A stretch of DNA of 64,000 nucleotides, from positions 1 through 64,000 of the forward strand of contig JAFYXV010000007.1 of NCBI GenBank assembly GCA_017557885.1, read 5' to 3'. The translations under genes were made by a program, and so were the position numbers. This DNA is from a bacterium (GTDB lineage: Bacteria; Auribacterota; UBA3054). The stretch's first letter is position 1, and each line of letters begins with the position of its first letter. Positions 7,964 through 14,822 of the stretch are shown here, piece after piece. A model generated the notes under the pieces. The model made no database searches and was not told the origin of the DNA. It worked only from the letters and a program-made list of their open reading frames with translations.

Positions 7964-8875
7964 TTAACGCATATTTTGATAAAACTCTCTAAGCCACGGC
8001 ATGGCCTCGTTTTGCCAGACGCTTGAACTGGTTTCCGTAGAGCCCTTCCAACGCCCTTTTTTAAAGGTGGCTACATACTGTGTTTGTTGGGTTGTCGTTC
8101 TATCAAACGTTGTTTGTGCGTTTTCGATTATTTCCTGTTCAACATACACATGATTTTCATCCGTTGTAATATGTTGGGTATATGTGCGTAAACAAAACGT
8201 ATCTGCATTCGCTTTATATTCAAAATATTCATCCATGTGTCCGGTTTGAGAAACGGTGCCCGTGATATAGGCCTCATTGTCCGAGATAATGTTGGTGACG
8301 GCATTGTGTTCCGTCCCGAAAAAACGTGCTTTCCGATACTTACTTGTTCTCATAGAACCCGGGAACCAATCATCCATGACAAAGGGGCGCATCGGGCGCA
8401 CATCTTTTCCGACGGGGGTCACCTTGTACTGAACATTGTCCATTCCATCACGTGCTGTGGCACAACCATTATCCTGTGTTTCATTCTCATAGCCGGAAGC
8501 TAAGTTTCTTTCTTTATATGATTTCGTGCGACAAGTATCTTTTCGTTTGAAATTGACTTGTTGAAAGGTTTCATAATCGTATCTGCTATTATTCCAAAGC
8601 TTGGTTTTCCAAGATGTTCCTTCCTCGTCTTGTCCCCATTCCATATGTATATAACTGTTTGTGCGCGAACCGTCTTTTGCCCTTCCATATTTATCTTTTT
8701 TTACCTTATCTTTCCACTGAGTTGTTGCTTTCAGTTCCGCCACATTATAACGACTTTGTGATGCCCAAAAATCGTTGCTTAGGGCTTCATGCACGGTAAT
8801 GCCGGCGGCATTTCCCGCCACCAACAAGGCGTCTACCGCCACAGAAAACAACCATTTTTTCATTTTACTCTTCAT
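7964..8875 (-). CDS. Unrecognised exported protein (ORFan-like)
   Basis: The 303-residue product begins MKSKMKKWLFSVAVDALLVAGNAAG, a plausible Sec signal peptide, with an alternative start at 8863 (MKKWLF). The mature part is polar, rich in Thr, Asn, Lys and aromatic residues, with motifs such as SYIHMEWGQDEEG, FVMDDWFPGSMR and a Thr/Gln-rich stretch TTFDRTTTQQTQYVATFKKG. I recognise no family. Codon use and base composition are AT-rich compared with the surrounding operons, pointing to horizontal origin. The stop codon lies inside a 10-bp palindrome (7961-7970), 4 nt from the end of the convergent serS fragment. No clear Shine-Dalgarno sequence was found. The frame is long and intact, so it is probably a real gene, perhaps cargo of the island. 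Confidence 0.6.
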   Translation of the reverse strand: MKSKMKKWLFSVAVDALLVAGNAAGITVHEALSNDFWASQSRYNVAELKATTQWKDKVKKDKYGRAKDGSRTNSYIHMEWGQDEEGTSWKTKLWNNSRYDYETFQQVNFKRKDTCRTKSYKERNLASGYENETQDNGCATARDGMDNVQYKVTPVGKDVRPMRPFVMDDWFPGSMRTSKYRKARFFGTEHNAVTNIISDNEAYITGTVSQTGHMDEYFEYKANADTFCLRTYTQHITTDENHVYVEQEIIENAQTTFDRTTTQQTQYVATFKKGRWKGSTETSSSVWQNEAMPWLREFYQNMR

Positions 8876-8959
8876 GTTTTTAATTCATCTGCTAAGTTAA
8901 AAAATTTTGAAAGTTTTTCGCGAGCAATAACTTGCATATATGTTACATATATTTTATTC

Positions 8960-8976
8960 AAAAAAAAAAAAAAAAA
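8960..8976. repeat. 17-nt poly-A tract
   Basis: This uninterrupted run of 17 A lies between the exported protein gene and the DUF1016 pseudogene, both of which are on the minus strand. The remaining 200 nt between those genes hold no gene; a GC-rich 10-bp palindrome is at 9030-9039. Such a tract is prone to slippage and to sequencing error. Confidence 0.8.
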
Positions 8977-9074
8977 TACAAGTGTCCGCGGCGACTTGAT
9001 TTTACAGGGGCTCCGGCGAGCGGCGCTTGCGAGCGCTCGAAAACACAGGCGTTTGCAATAACCACACGCAGCGT

Positions 9075-10138
9075 TTAGTCGAGTTTTTCTTTTTTTAGTA
9101 AACCAATCTGTTTTTCCGCATCGAAATAACATTTGGCAAGCTGTTCCTCACTCGGCAGTATTTTTCTAAGTTCATAATCGCTGATGCCCATTGGCAAATT
9201 GAGTTTTTTTAGGTGATATTTTGCTAAAACACGATTGTGTTCTTTACATATAAGGATTCCTACTGGCGGATTATCCGAAATCGTGTTGAGTGTCTCCTCA
9301 ACCATCACCATATATCCGCTTAGTTGTCCAAGATCAGCAGGCTCATATTTGGAAGTTTTAATCTCCATTACCAAATATCGGTGGAGAGGAATTATGTAAA
9401 AAGAAGGTCTATGTTTTTTGTTTCGCCTCCCATTTCTACCGAATATTCTTTGCCAACAAATGAAACGAGATTCCCAAGAGAAAGAAGTGTTTTTTCTATG
9501 TTTGCTACTATCGCGGCTTTTAGTTCTCTTTCTCCGTGCTCTTCCTTAAGGCCAAAGACTTCGAATATTTGCGGATCTTTCACAATTTGTTTTGCGAGAT
9601 CACATTCGTTAGAAGGCATTGTGATTGCAAAATTGGTTTGACTTGTGTTTTCTCGCTCATAGAGATTAGATGAAAGCCAGTTAAGCAGAACGTTTCTGCT
9701 CCATCCGTTTTCAATGGTTCGTTGAACGTAGAACAAAGCTTTTTCACGATCCCCTTTGCATTTACTTATGATTTGGATATGGTGACCCCATGGTATTTTT
9801 ATTAATTGTCCGACTAATTGTTGATTCGATTCAATATCGGAGTATAGCTCGTAAAAATACTTGCAATTTCTAATGTTTTTGGGAGACAGTCCTGTTGATT
9901 CCGGAATTGCGTTTATTAAATCATTGCTTAATTGCTCAAAAAATTTCTGACCATATAGTCCAGTTTTTGTAAGATCATTGTATTTTTTACAAATATCTTA
10001 ACCAAGGTTAAAGTAGAATTCAATCAGCGCAGAATTTACTGCTAATGCGGCTTTGACTTGAGTGGCGCGATAACGCTTTTTCAGATCGCTTATCCAGGCT
10101 GCGTAGCTTCTGGATATTTTTTGAAATTGCTTCTTCAT
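9075..10138 (-). pseudogene. DUF1016/YhcG-type PD-(D/E)XK nuclease, broken by one stop and one frameshift
   Basis: Reading down from an ATG at 10138 gives a near-continuous DUF1016 protein of about 354 codons. The N-terminal domain has VKAALAVNSALIEFYFNLG followed by DICKKYNDL, LSPKNIRNCKYFYELY, IPWGHHIQI and TIENGWSRNVL. The PD-(D/E)XK part has EVFGLKEEHGERELK, FVGKEYSVEMGGETKNIDLLF, HRYLVMEIKTSKYEPADLGQL and VGILICKEHNRVLAKYHL. A TAA (9998-10000) interrupts the N-terminal domain between Gly and Asp, where a charged residue is usual (LGKDI-type segment). A one-base deletion in a five-base T/A run (9398-9402) shifts the frame between NIDLLF and YIIPLHRYLVMEIK, just before the catalytic Glu-x-Lys. 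Family members are linked to mobile elements and defence islands; function is not settled. The lesions are minimal, suggesting recent decay. Confidence 0.85.
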
Positions 10139-10195
10139 ATTTCTCCTTGTTTTGTTTGAGTATTATGAAATTTGGAATGCTTCATATATATAACG

Positions 10196-10237
10196 GACAA
10201 AAGCTGGAAAAAGTTGCGCGCAAGCTTTTTGTTTGTC
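10196..10237. repeat. Imperfect hairpin upstream of the palindrome array
   Basis: GACAAA (10196-10201) pairs with TTTGTC (10232-10237), and AAAAAG with CTTTTT, around the self-complementary core TTGCGCGCAA; small bulges interrupt the stem. Its TGGAAAAAGTTG segment resembles the right arm of the inverted repeat at 7055-7068. Confidence 0.55.
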
Positions 10238-10254
10238 AAAAACGCACGAGTCAA

Positions 10255-10560
10255 ATTTGGAAACAACTTGTTTCCAAATCTCCTGTTTGGCAACTGATTA
10301 CTAAAACTATATTTTTTATTAAACAGCGAAAAATCAATATCTTACAAATAAAGATTTGGAAACAACTTGTTTCCAAATCTTCGGTTAGAAGATGCTTTTT
10401 CAAACTTGACTTTCGATTAAGCATTGCGATATCAATGCGTTACAAGAAAAGATTTGGAAACAACTTGTTTCCAAATCTCTGAGGTCATATGAATTTGCTG
10501 TTTTTCTTTTTTCAAGTCGCAATATTTCAATTAGATACGCAAGAAGATTTGGAAACAAGC
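10255..10560. repeat. Array of 25-bp perfect palindromes at ~98-bp intervals
   Basis: Three identical units begin at 10255, 10354 and 10452. Each has arms ATTTGGAAACAA and TTGTTTCCAAAT around one central C, so 25 bp (27 bp with the outer G...C in units 2 and 3). A half-copy starts at 10547 and loses its right arm. Unit spacing is 99, 98 and 95 bp. The ~73-nt stretches between them differ, but each ends in a related A-rich tail (such as TTACAAGAAAAG) before the next palindrome. A weak match (AAATTTGGA) at about 10168 may be a decayed first unit. The array sits between the start of the DUF1016 pseudogene and the antitoxin gene. Confidence 0.85.
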
Positions 10561-10709
10561 CGCCTCTTGCTTTAGATGTTCGCTACCTAAAAAGATAGAA
10601 TCTTGAAATAGCCTTTGGAATCTGGATCGGCTTTGATAGCATATGATAAAAATTAAAAAGTGTTATCAGATTTAGTTATAAACGGAAATTGGTTGTGACT
10701 CAATTATGA

Positions 10710-10715
10710 TATAAT
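10710..10715 (+). promoter_or_regulatory. -10 box of the antitoxin gene
   Basis: TATAAT lies 33 nt upstream of the ATG within an AT-rich segment. The -35 is weak (TTGGTT at 10689-10694, 15-nt spacer). A strong ribosome binding site, AAAGGAGG, precedes the start codon. Confidence 0.45.
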
Positions 10716-10747
10716 TATGTCATAAGAATAAAAGGAGGTTATATCAT

Positions 10748-11011
10748 ATGCCGACGATCATACCAATCAGGGATCTTAGAAAAACCAGCGAAATATCAGA
10801 AATGGCGCACAGCAAAAAAGAGCCTATTTTCGTAACGAAGAACGGTTACAGTGATCTTGTCATCATGAGCGCTGAATTGTACGACCGCCTTGTTAGAATA
10901 AGCAGGATAGACCAGGCTATTTTAGAAGCCGAAGAAGAAGTTAAGAAAGGCCGGAAAACTGTTGAACTAAAGAAAGCTTGGAAAAAGCTGAACAAAAAAT
11001 ATTATGGATAA
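10748..11011 (+). CDS. Phd/YefM-family antitoxin (orphan)
   Basis: The 87-residue product begins MPTIIPIRDLRKTSEISEMA and continues with EPIFVTKNGYSDLVIMSAELYDRL, the classic Phd/YefM N-terminal DNA-binding fold. The C-terminal part is charged and Lys/Glu-rich, as in the disordered toxin-binding tail. Such antitoxins neutralise RelE/ParE- or Doc-type toxins and repress their own operon. Translation signals are strong (AAAGGAGG 9 nt before the ATG). The next start codon overlaps the stop (11004), the arrangement expected for a toxin gene, but that frame ends after 16 codons, so the antitoxin now stands alone. Confidence 0.85.
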   Translation: MPTIIPIRDLRKTSEISEMAHSKKEPIFVTKNGYSDLVIMSAELYDRLVRISRIDQAILEAEEEVKKGRKTVELKKAWKKLNKKYYG

Positions 11012-11054
11012 ATATCAGGTCGGATCGTATCCGAGAGCTCTTCGCAAAATATGA
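11004..11054 (+). pseudogene. Remnant of a RelE/ParE-type toxin gene
   Basis: An ATG overlapping the antitoxin stop opens MDKYQVGSYPRALRKI and then a TGA. The start resembles RelE/ParE toxins (MDKY-x-V...PRALR-type). Nothing toxin-like is visible in any frame after the stop, so most of the gene has been deleted or replaced. Assignment rests on 16 codons plus operon position. Confidence 0.5.
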
Positions 11055-11431
11055 AAACTGCGGCGGAATTTCCGCCACAGGTGGAATGGGTGGTGCGGAC
11101 AAAACTTAGACTGTCTAAGAGCGAAATGTGCGAAAAATCTGAAACAAGCAATATTGGAAAAACATAAATTGTTCACGGCTTAAATCTGTCTTTAGTTCTA
11201 CAAAAATAACTAGTGATATTTAGGACGGATGGTGCGGCATTTTCGCATGGTATTTGTGCTTTGGCCAATTAGATTACGGCATCGGCTTTTTTGCTGTTGG
11301 CAATGATATGATCGCATTTTCTATTAAAATAAGTGGAGGCGTGCCTTCGGTTGCGGAAGCGGCGCATAATTATGTATAATAATTCCAGAAAAATAACTTT
11401 TTTAGTTTTCCAAGCAAATTGGGAGAGAACT
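11055..11431. other. Intergenic region with two small palindromes
   Basis: No gene is supported here. Two odd-centred perfect palindromes occur: GGCGGAA/TTCCGCC (11062-11076) and CTTAGAC/GTCTAAG (11105-11119). The rest is AT-rich with no clear promoter; a frame open from GTG at 11333 is only the upstream extension of the next gene. Confidence 0.6.
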
Positions 11432-13006
11432 ATGAAAAGCATAAATGTTGACAGCTATATTTTTTCCAAATTAATAAATGGAAACGACATCTACGTTGAC
11501 AAGACCGCTTATTTTCACAAAATGATAACAAGCGGCGGCACTTTGTTTTTCATCTCCCGTCCAAGGCGCTTTGGAAAATCCATGATGATCAGCACCCTCA
11601 AAAGTATTTTTAAAGGGGAGAGGGAACTTTTCAAGGGGCTGGCTATCGAAAGCTTGAACTATGACTGGCAGACGTATCCAGTCATACATTTTGATTTCAG
11701 CGGAGTGGATTGCATTTCCCGAGAACGTTTTGAAAAAAGCTTCAGGGAAAATGTCGAGGATTTTCTTGAACGTGCCGGTTTTTCTTACAACAGAGGCGAC
11801 TCGTTTGGGAAAAACTTTTCCGATGCTCTTAAATTTTTTAAGAAGAAATACCCCCAGGGAGTGGTAGTTCTTATTGACGAGTATGACGCGCCCATAGGAC
11901 ACGCTCTTCATAAGCCGGAATTGGCGGAAAGTATCAGGGATGAACTGGCGCAGTTTTATATTCAGTTGAAAGCAAACATCGACTGCGTTCGTTTCCTAAT
12001 GGTCACCGGCGTGTCGAAATTCGCCCAGCTGTCGGTTTTTTCCGCTCTGAACAACATAGTGGATCTTTCCACGAACGTTGATTACGCCACGATGTTGGGC
12101 TACACGGAAGAGGAGCTGGAGAAGTATTTCGATGAGCATATGAGGGATCATGCGGCGAAGATGGGCAAGAGCTATGAGGAGTATAGGGAAGAGTTCCGCT
12201 ATTGGTACAACGGCTACCGCTTTTCTCCGGATAGCAAGGAAAAAGTTTACAATCCCATTTCCGTAGCCAAATGCTTGTATGAAAAACGTCCTATTTTCGA
12301 CGGTACTTGGACTCAAACGGGACGTCCGTCCACTTTGATGAATTACATCAAAATAAACGATCTGCCGGAAGTTGACTACGAAAAGATAGAAAATGTTAAA
12401 GCCTCCGATATTTCTGCCTCTGAATTGCGCAATATTAATCCAAAAGGTCTTTTATATCAGACCGGCTACCTTACCATAAAGGATTACGATTGCACGAGCA
12501 ATCTTTATACCTTGGGCGTTCCTGACGAGGAAGTCAGGGAAGATCTTTTCCAAGTTATTGCCGGCGCTTTGTCCAGGACAAATGTTTCTGCTGTTTTGGA
12601 CATAGGCGTTTTCTTAAAAACGTATTCTTTTGATAAATTCAAGGAATGCTTGACCTCTTATTACGCGGAAATGATCTACGGGGCTAAGGAGAACGTTCAG
12701 GAAGCCTCTTTCCAGCGCTGCCTTCTTTTGGCTCTTAAAGCCTGCGGATTTAAATGCTACGCTGAAGTTCAGCAAGCTCAAGGGCGCGCCGATGTTATAG
12801 CCGAACATCTTCTGGGTTATTTTATTTTTGAACTGAAGGTGGACGACAGCGCCGAAAACGCCATTGCTCAAATTAAAGAGAAAGGTTATGCCGCGCCATA
12901 TGTTTCTAAGGCTGAGGGGAAAAATATACCTATTTACGCCATAGGGTTATCCTTTTCAAAAGAGAAACGGATCCTCCTGGACTGCCAGGTAGAGAAACTT
13001 CTTTAG
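11432..13006 (+). CDS. AAA-ATPase-like / PD-(D/E)XK nuclease-like protein (DUF1703 family)
   Basis: The start at 11432 is chosen because GGGAGAG sits 4 nt upstream and MKSINVDSYIFSKLINGNDIYVDKT is the usual family beginning; a longer frame from 11333 adds 33 atypical residues. The 524-residue protein has the degenerate P-loop SRPRRFGKSMMIS (about residue 46), a Walker B-like VVVLIDEYDAPI (about 145), and a C-terminal nuclease-like core FKCYAEVQQAQGRADVIAE with FIFELKVDDSAENAIAQI, where Asp and Glu-x-Lys are the PD-(D/E)XK residues. These proteins (AAA-ATPase_like plus PDDEXK_9) occur in many copies in anaerobic gut bacteria; their function is unknown, with mobile or defence roles proposed. 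Unlike its neighbours in the island it is intact. Confidence 0.85.
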   Translation: MKSINVDSYIFSKLINGNDIYVDKTAYFHKMITSGGTLFFISRPRRFGKSMMISTLKSIFKGERELFKGLAIESLNYDWQTYPVIHFDFSGVDCISRERFEKSFRENVEDFLERAGFSYNRGDSFGKNFSDALKFFKKKYPQGVVVLIDEYDAPIGHALHKPELAESIRDELAQFYIQLKANIDCVRFLMVTGVSKFAQLSVFSALNNIVDLSTNVDYATMLGYTEEELEKYFDEHMRDHAAKMGKSYEEYREEFRYWYNGYRFSPDSKEKVYNPISVAKCLYEKRPIFDGTWTQTGRPSTLMNYIKINDLPEVDYEKIENVKASDISASELRNINPKGLLYQTGYLTIKDYDCTSNLYTLGVPDEEVREDLFQVIAGALSRTNVSAVLDIGVFLKTYSFDKFKECLTSYYAEMIYGAKENVQEASFQRCLLLALKACGFKCYAEVQQAQGRADVIAEHLLGYFIFELKVDDSAENAIAQIKEKGYAAPYVSKAEGKNIPIYAIGLSFSKEKRILLDCQVEKLL

Positions 13007-13065
13007 GATTTCCTAATAAGGTCGGCCAGATAGTAATCACGCCTAAGAACGGCTGATTTTCAATT

Positions 13066-14169
13066 TTATTCCAATATGAGGATGGGGATCTCCGCGGGGA
13101 TGCCCAGCCTGGTGGGGAAGCCGTTCCAGAGGCTGGCGCCGTTGGTGACGAAGATGGCGGTGCCGTCGTCGTTGTAGTAGAGGCCAGAGACCGCGCCGCA
13201 GTTGAAGCGCTCGACGATTTTGTGCAGTCCCCAGACCATGCCGCCGTGGGTGTGGCCGGAGACGGTGAGGGCGACGTTTTTCTCTTTCGCTAAGGGACGC
13301 CAGGTGGGCTTGTGGCCAAGCAGGATGACGCATTTGCCAACCGTGCCTTCCAGGGCTTTGTCAAGGTCAGGGCTTGTTCCGGGAAAGTGGTTTGCGGCGG
13401 TGTCGGGAACGCCCGCGATGATGAGGCCCTCTTTGATCTCTTTGTTTTCGTTTTCCAAGATGGGTAGGCCGAGGCTAGTGAGATATTTTTTCCACTGAGG
13501 CCAGCCGTTGTAATACTCGTGGTTTCCCGAAACGGCGAAGACGCCCAGGGGAGCCTGGAGATCTTTCAGGGGAGTTAACTCTTTTCCGATTTCCTCCGCT
13601 TCGCCGTCCGCGAAGTCGCCGGGGATCAAAATGACATCGGGCTTGGCTTGCAGGGTCAGGTCAACGATCTTGCGGACTGTCTTTTCTCTGGTGATCTTGT
13701 CGGCGTGGATGTCCGCCACCACGGCGGCCCGCAGGCCTTTGGCTTCCTCCGGAAGGCCTTTTATTTTGACATGGTATTCTTTAACATTGGGCGCTTTGAG
13801 GGCGTTGTAAAGGCCCAGGAGGCCTATGGAGAGGGCGATCGCGGTCAGGGTCATGTTGAGATACCCCTGGGGGAAGCGTGCTCCGAAAAGGAAGCAGGGG
13901 AGATAAATGAGATCTTTTATGAGGAGCAGGAAAAAGAGGATGTAAACGGAGATGTACAATACTCCGGCTATGGCGGTGAGAAGGCCCGGGACTTTCGGCG
14001 CGAAGAACTGAGGACCGCCGATTAGGTGGATTAGCTGGAATTTCATGGCCGCGGCCATGACGAGGATAATGAGCGGGATCTTCAGGAGCCAGCCGGCGGG
14101 GATCTGCAGTATTGCCCTTATTATGATGTAGAGGGCCGCCAGACCGGAGAGTATGTTGACCGGGAACAT
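13066..14169 (-). CDS. Membrane-anchored metallophosphoesterase (YkuE/YaeI-like)
   Basis: The 367-residue protein has about four N-terminal membrane helices (residues 5-22, 29-50, 60-90, 104-122) and a calcineurin-type phosphoesterase domain from about residue 145. The metal ligands are all visible: ADIHAD (Asp153, His155), GDFAD (184-188), GNHEYY (215-220), GHKP and GHTHGG. Related YkuE/YaeI proteins cleave phosphodiesters at the membrane, for example UDP-2,3-diacylglucosamine in YaeI; the substrate here cannot be read from sequence. It begins 3 nt after the flavodoxin stop and is the last gene of the minus-strand run, converging on the AAA-ATPase gene 59 nt away with no obvious terminator between them. 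Confidence 0.85.
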   Translation of the reverse strand: MFPVNILSGLAALYIIIRAILQIPAGWLLKIPLIILVMAAAMKFQLIHLIGGPQFFAPKVPGLLTAIAGVLYISVYILFFLLLIKDLIYLPCFLFGARFPQGYLNMTLTAIALSIGLLGLYNALKAPNVKEYHVKIKGLPEEAKGLRAAVVADIHADKITREKTVRKIVDLTLQAKPDVILIPGDFADGEAEEIGKELTPLKDLQAPLGVFAVSGNHEYYNGWPQWKKYLTSLGLPILENENKEIKEGLIIAGVPDTAANHFPGTSPDLDKALEGTVGKCVILLGHKPTWRPLAKEKNVALTVSGHTHGGMVWGLHKIVERFNCGAVSGLYYNDDGTAIFVTNGASLWNGFPTRLGIPAEIPILILE

Positions 14170-14172
14170 CTC

Positions 14173-14769
14173 TTATTTTCCTATGACGCTTTTGGTCCAC
14201 TCGGCGATGGCGTCGTCGGCTTTGTCGATGGAACGACCGGGCCAGGAGCCGGCGGTGGAGACTTTGACGTTGGGAACGGCGCTTCTGATGTCTTTCTCGC
14301 AGTTGGCCAGTCCGCCGCTGCCGTGGGTCACGAAGGGAACCACCAGCCCTTTGTAATCCTTGAGGCAGTCAAGGAAGGTTTTTACGGGCGGCGCGATGGT
14401 GCTCCACCAGTTGGGGGTGCCCACGAAGATTATGTCGTAGCTTGCAATGTTTTCCGGAAGGCTCGTGAGTTCAGGCTTGACGCCGTTGGCGATGTCTTCC
14501 TTGGCTTTGTTTATGCACTCTTTGTAATCCTCTGGATAGGCTTCCTTGGGAACGATCTCGAAGAGTTCGGCCCGGGCGGTCTTGGCGATAATTTCCGCGG
14601 CATGGCGGGTGTTGCCGCTCCAGGAGTAAACGGCCACCAGGATCTTCTGGGTTTTGGCGGTCTCGGCCGCAGGCTCCGCTTTTGCTTGGGAAACTTTTGT
14701 TTCCTGCTGGCAGGCGGAGAAAAAAGGAGCCAGGAAGAGTATGGTTGAAACAAAAAGGCAGCGTCGCAT
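14173..14769 (-). CDS. Exported flavodoxin lipoprotein
   Basis: The 198-residue protein has a lipoprotein signal (MRRCLFVSTILFLAPFFSAC, lipobox Cys20), an Ala/Glu-rich linker, and a flavodoxin domain from about residue 42. The FMN phosphate loop is VAVYSWSGNTRHAA; the second FMN-contact segment is FVGTPNWWSTIAPPVKTFL, and VPFVTHGSGG is the third. Flavodoxins are normally cytoplasmic, so membrane anchoring outside the cytoplasm is noteworthy; comparable proteins occur in gut anaerobes. A good ribosome binding site (GAGGAGG) precedes the ATG. It could act with the exported AKRs or polyferredoxin elsewhere in this window, but that is conjecture. Confidence 0.85.
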   Translation of the reverse strand: MRRCLFVSTILFLAPFFSACQQETKVSQAKAEPAAETAKTQKILVAVYSWSGNTRHAAEIIAKTARAELFEIVPKEAYPEDYKECINKAKEDIANGVKPELTSLPENIASYDIIFVGTPNWWSTIAPPVKTFLDCLKDYKGLVVPFVTHGSGGLANCEKDIRSAVPNVKVSTAGSWPGRSIDKADDAIAEWTKSVIGK

Positions 14770-14782
14770 TATTCCTCCTCAG

Positions 14783-14810
14783 GTTAAAATATCTTCGTTT
14801 TTATTTTAAC
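14783..14810. promoter_or_regulatory. AT-rich inverted repeat upstream of the flavodoxin gene
   Basis: GTTAAAATA and TATTTTAAC form perfect 9-bp arms around a 10-nt spacer in the 53-nt gap between the radical SAM gene and the flavodoxin gene. It lies just upstream of the flavodoxin ribosome binding site. It could be an operator for an internal promoter; without GC pairs it is a poor terminator. Confidence 0.4.
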
Positions 14811-14822
14811 TTATTTTTGGCA

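Larger units (their letters stand above)
10139..10747. other. Gene-free region holding a palindrome array
   Basis: No supported gene lies in these 609 nt. They hold an imperfect hairpin at 10196-10237, three perfect odd-centred palindromes (10255-10279, 10354-10378, 10452-10476), one right-hand half-copy (10547-10560), and finally the promoter of the antitoxin gene. The one open frame across it (10147-10482) is explained by the repeats and is not called as a gene. Confidence 0.8.

Noticed and set aside
9075-9374. Separate small gene for the C-terminal part of DUF1016
   Set aside because: A one-base insertion joins it in frame to the upstream part; it is half of one broken gene.
10147-10482. 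111-codon open frame across the palindrome array
   Set aside because: Its sequence is made by the repeats (the same WKQLVSKS-type peptide recurs), it has no ribosome binding site and no family.
10255-10560. CRISPR array
   Set aside because: Units are near-perfect palindromes with ~73-nt intervals; spacers are too long and no cas gene is present.
10255-10560. Integron attC sites
   Set aside because: No integrase, no GTTRRRY/RYYYAAC core at the unit ends, and no cassette genes between units.
11333-11431. Upstream GTG start for the AAA-ATPase-like gene
   Set aside because: The extra residues do not fit the family and the ATG at 11432 has a good ribosome binding site.
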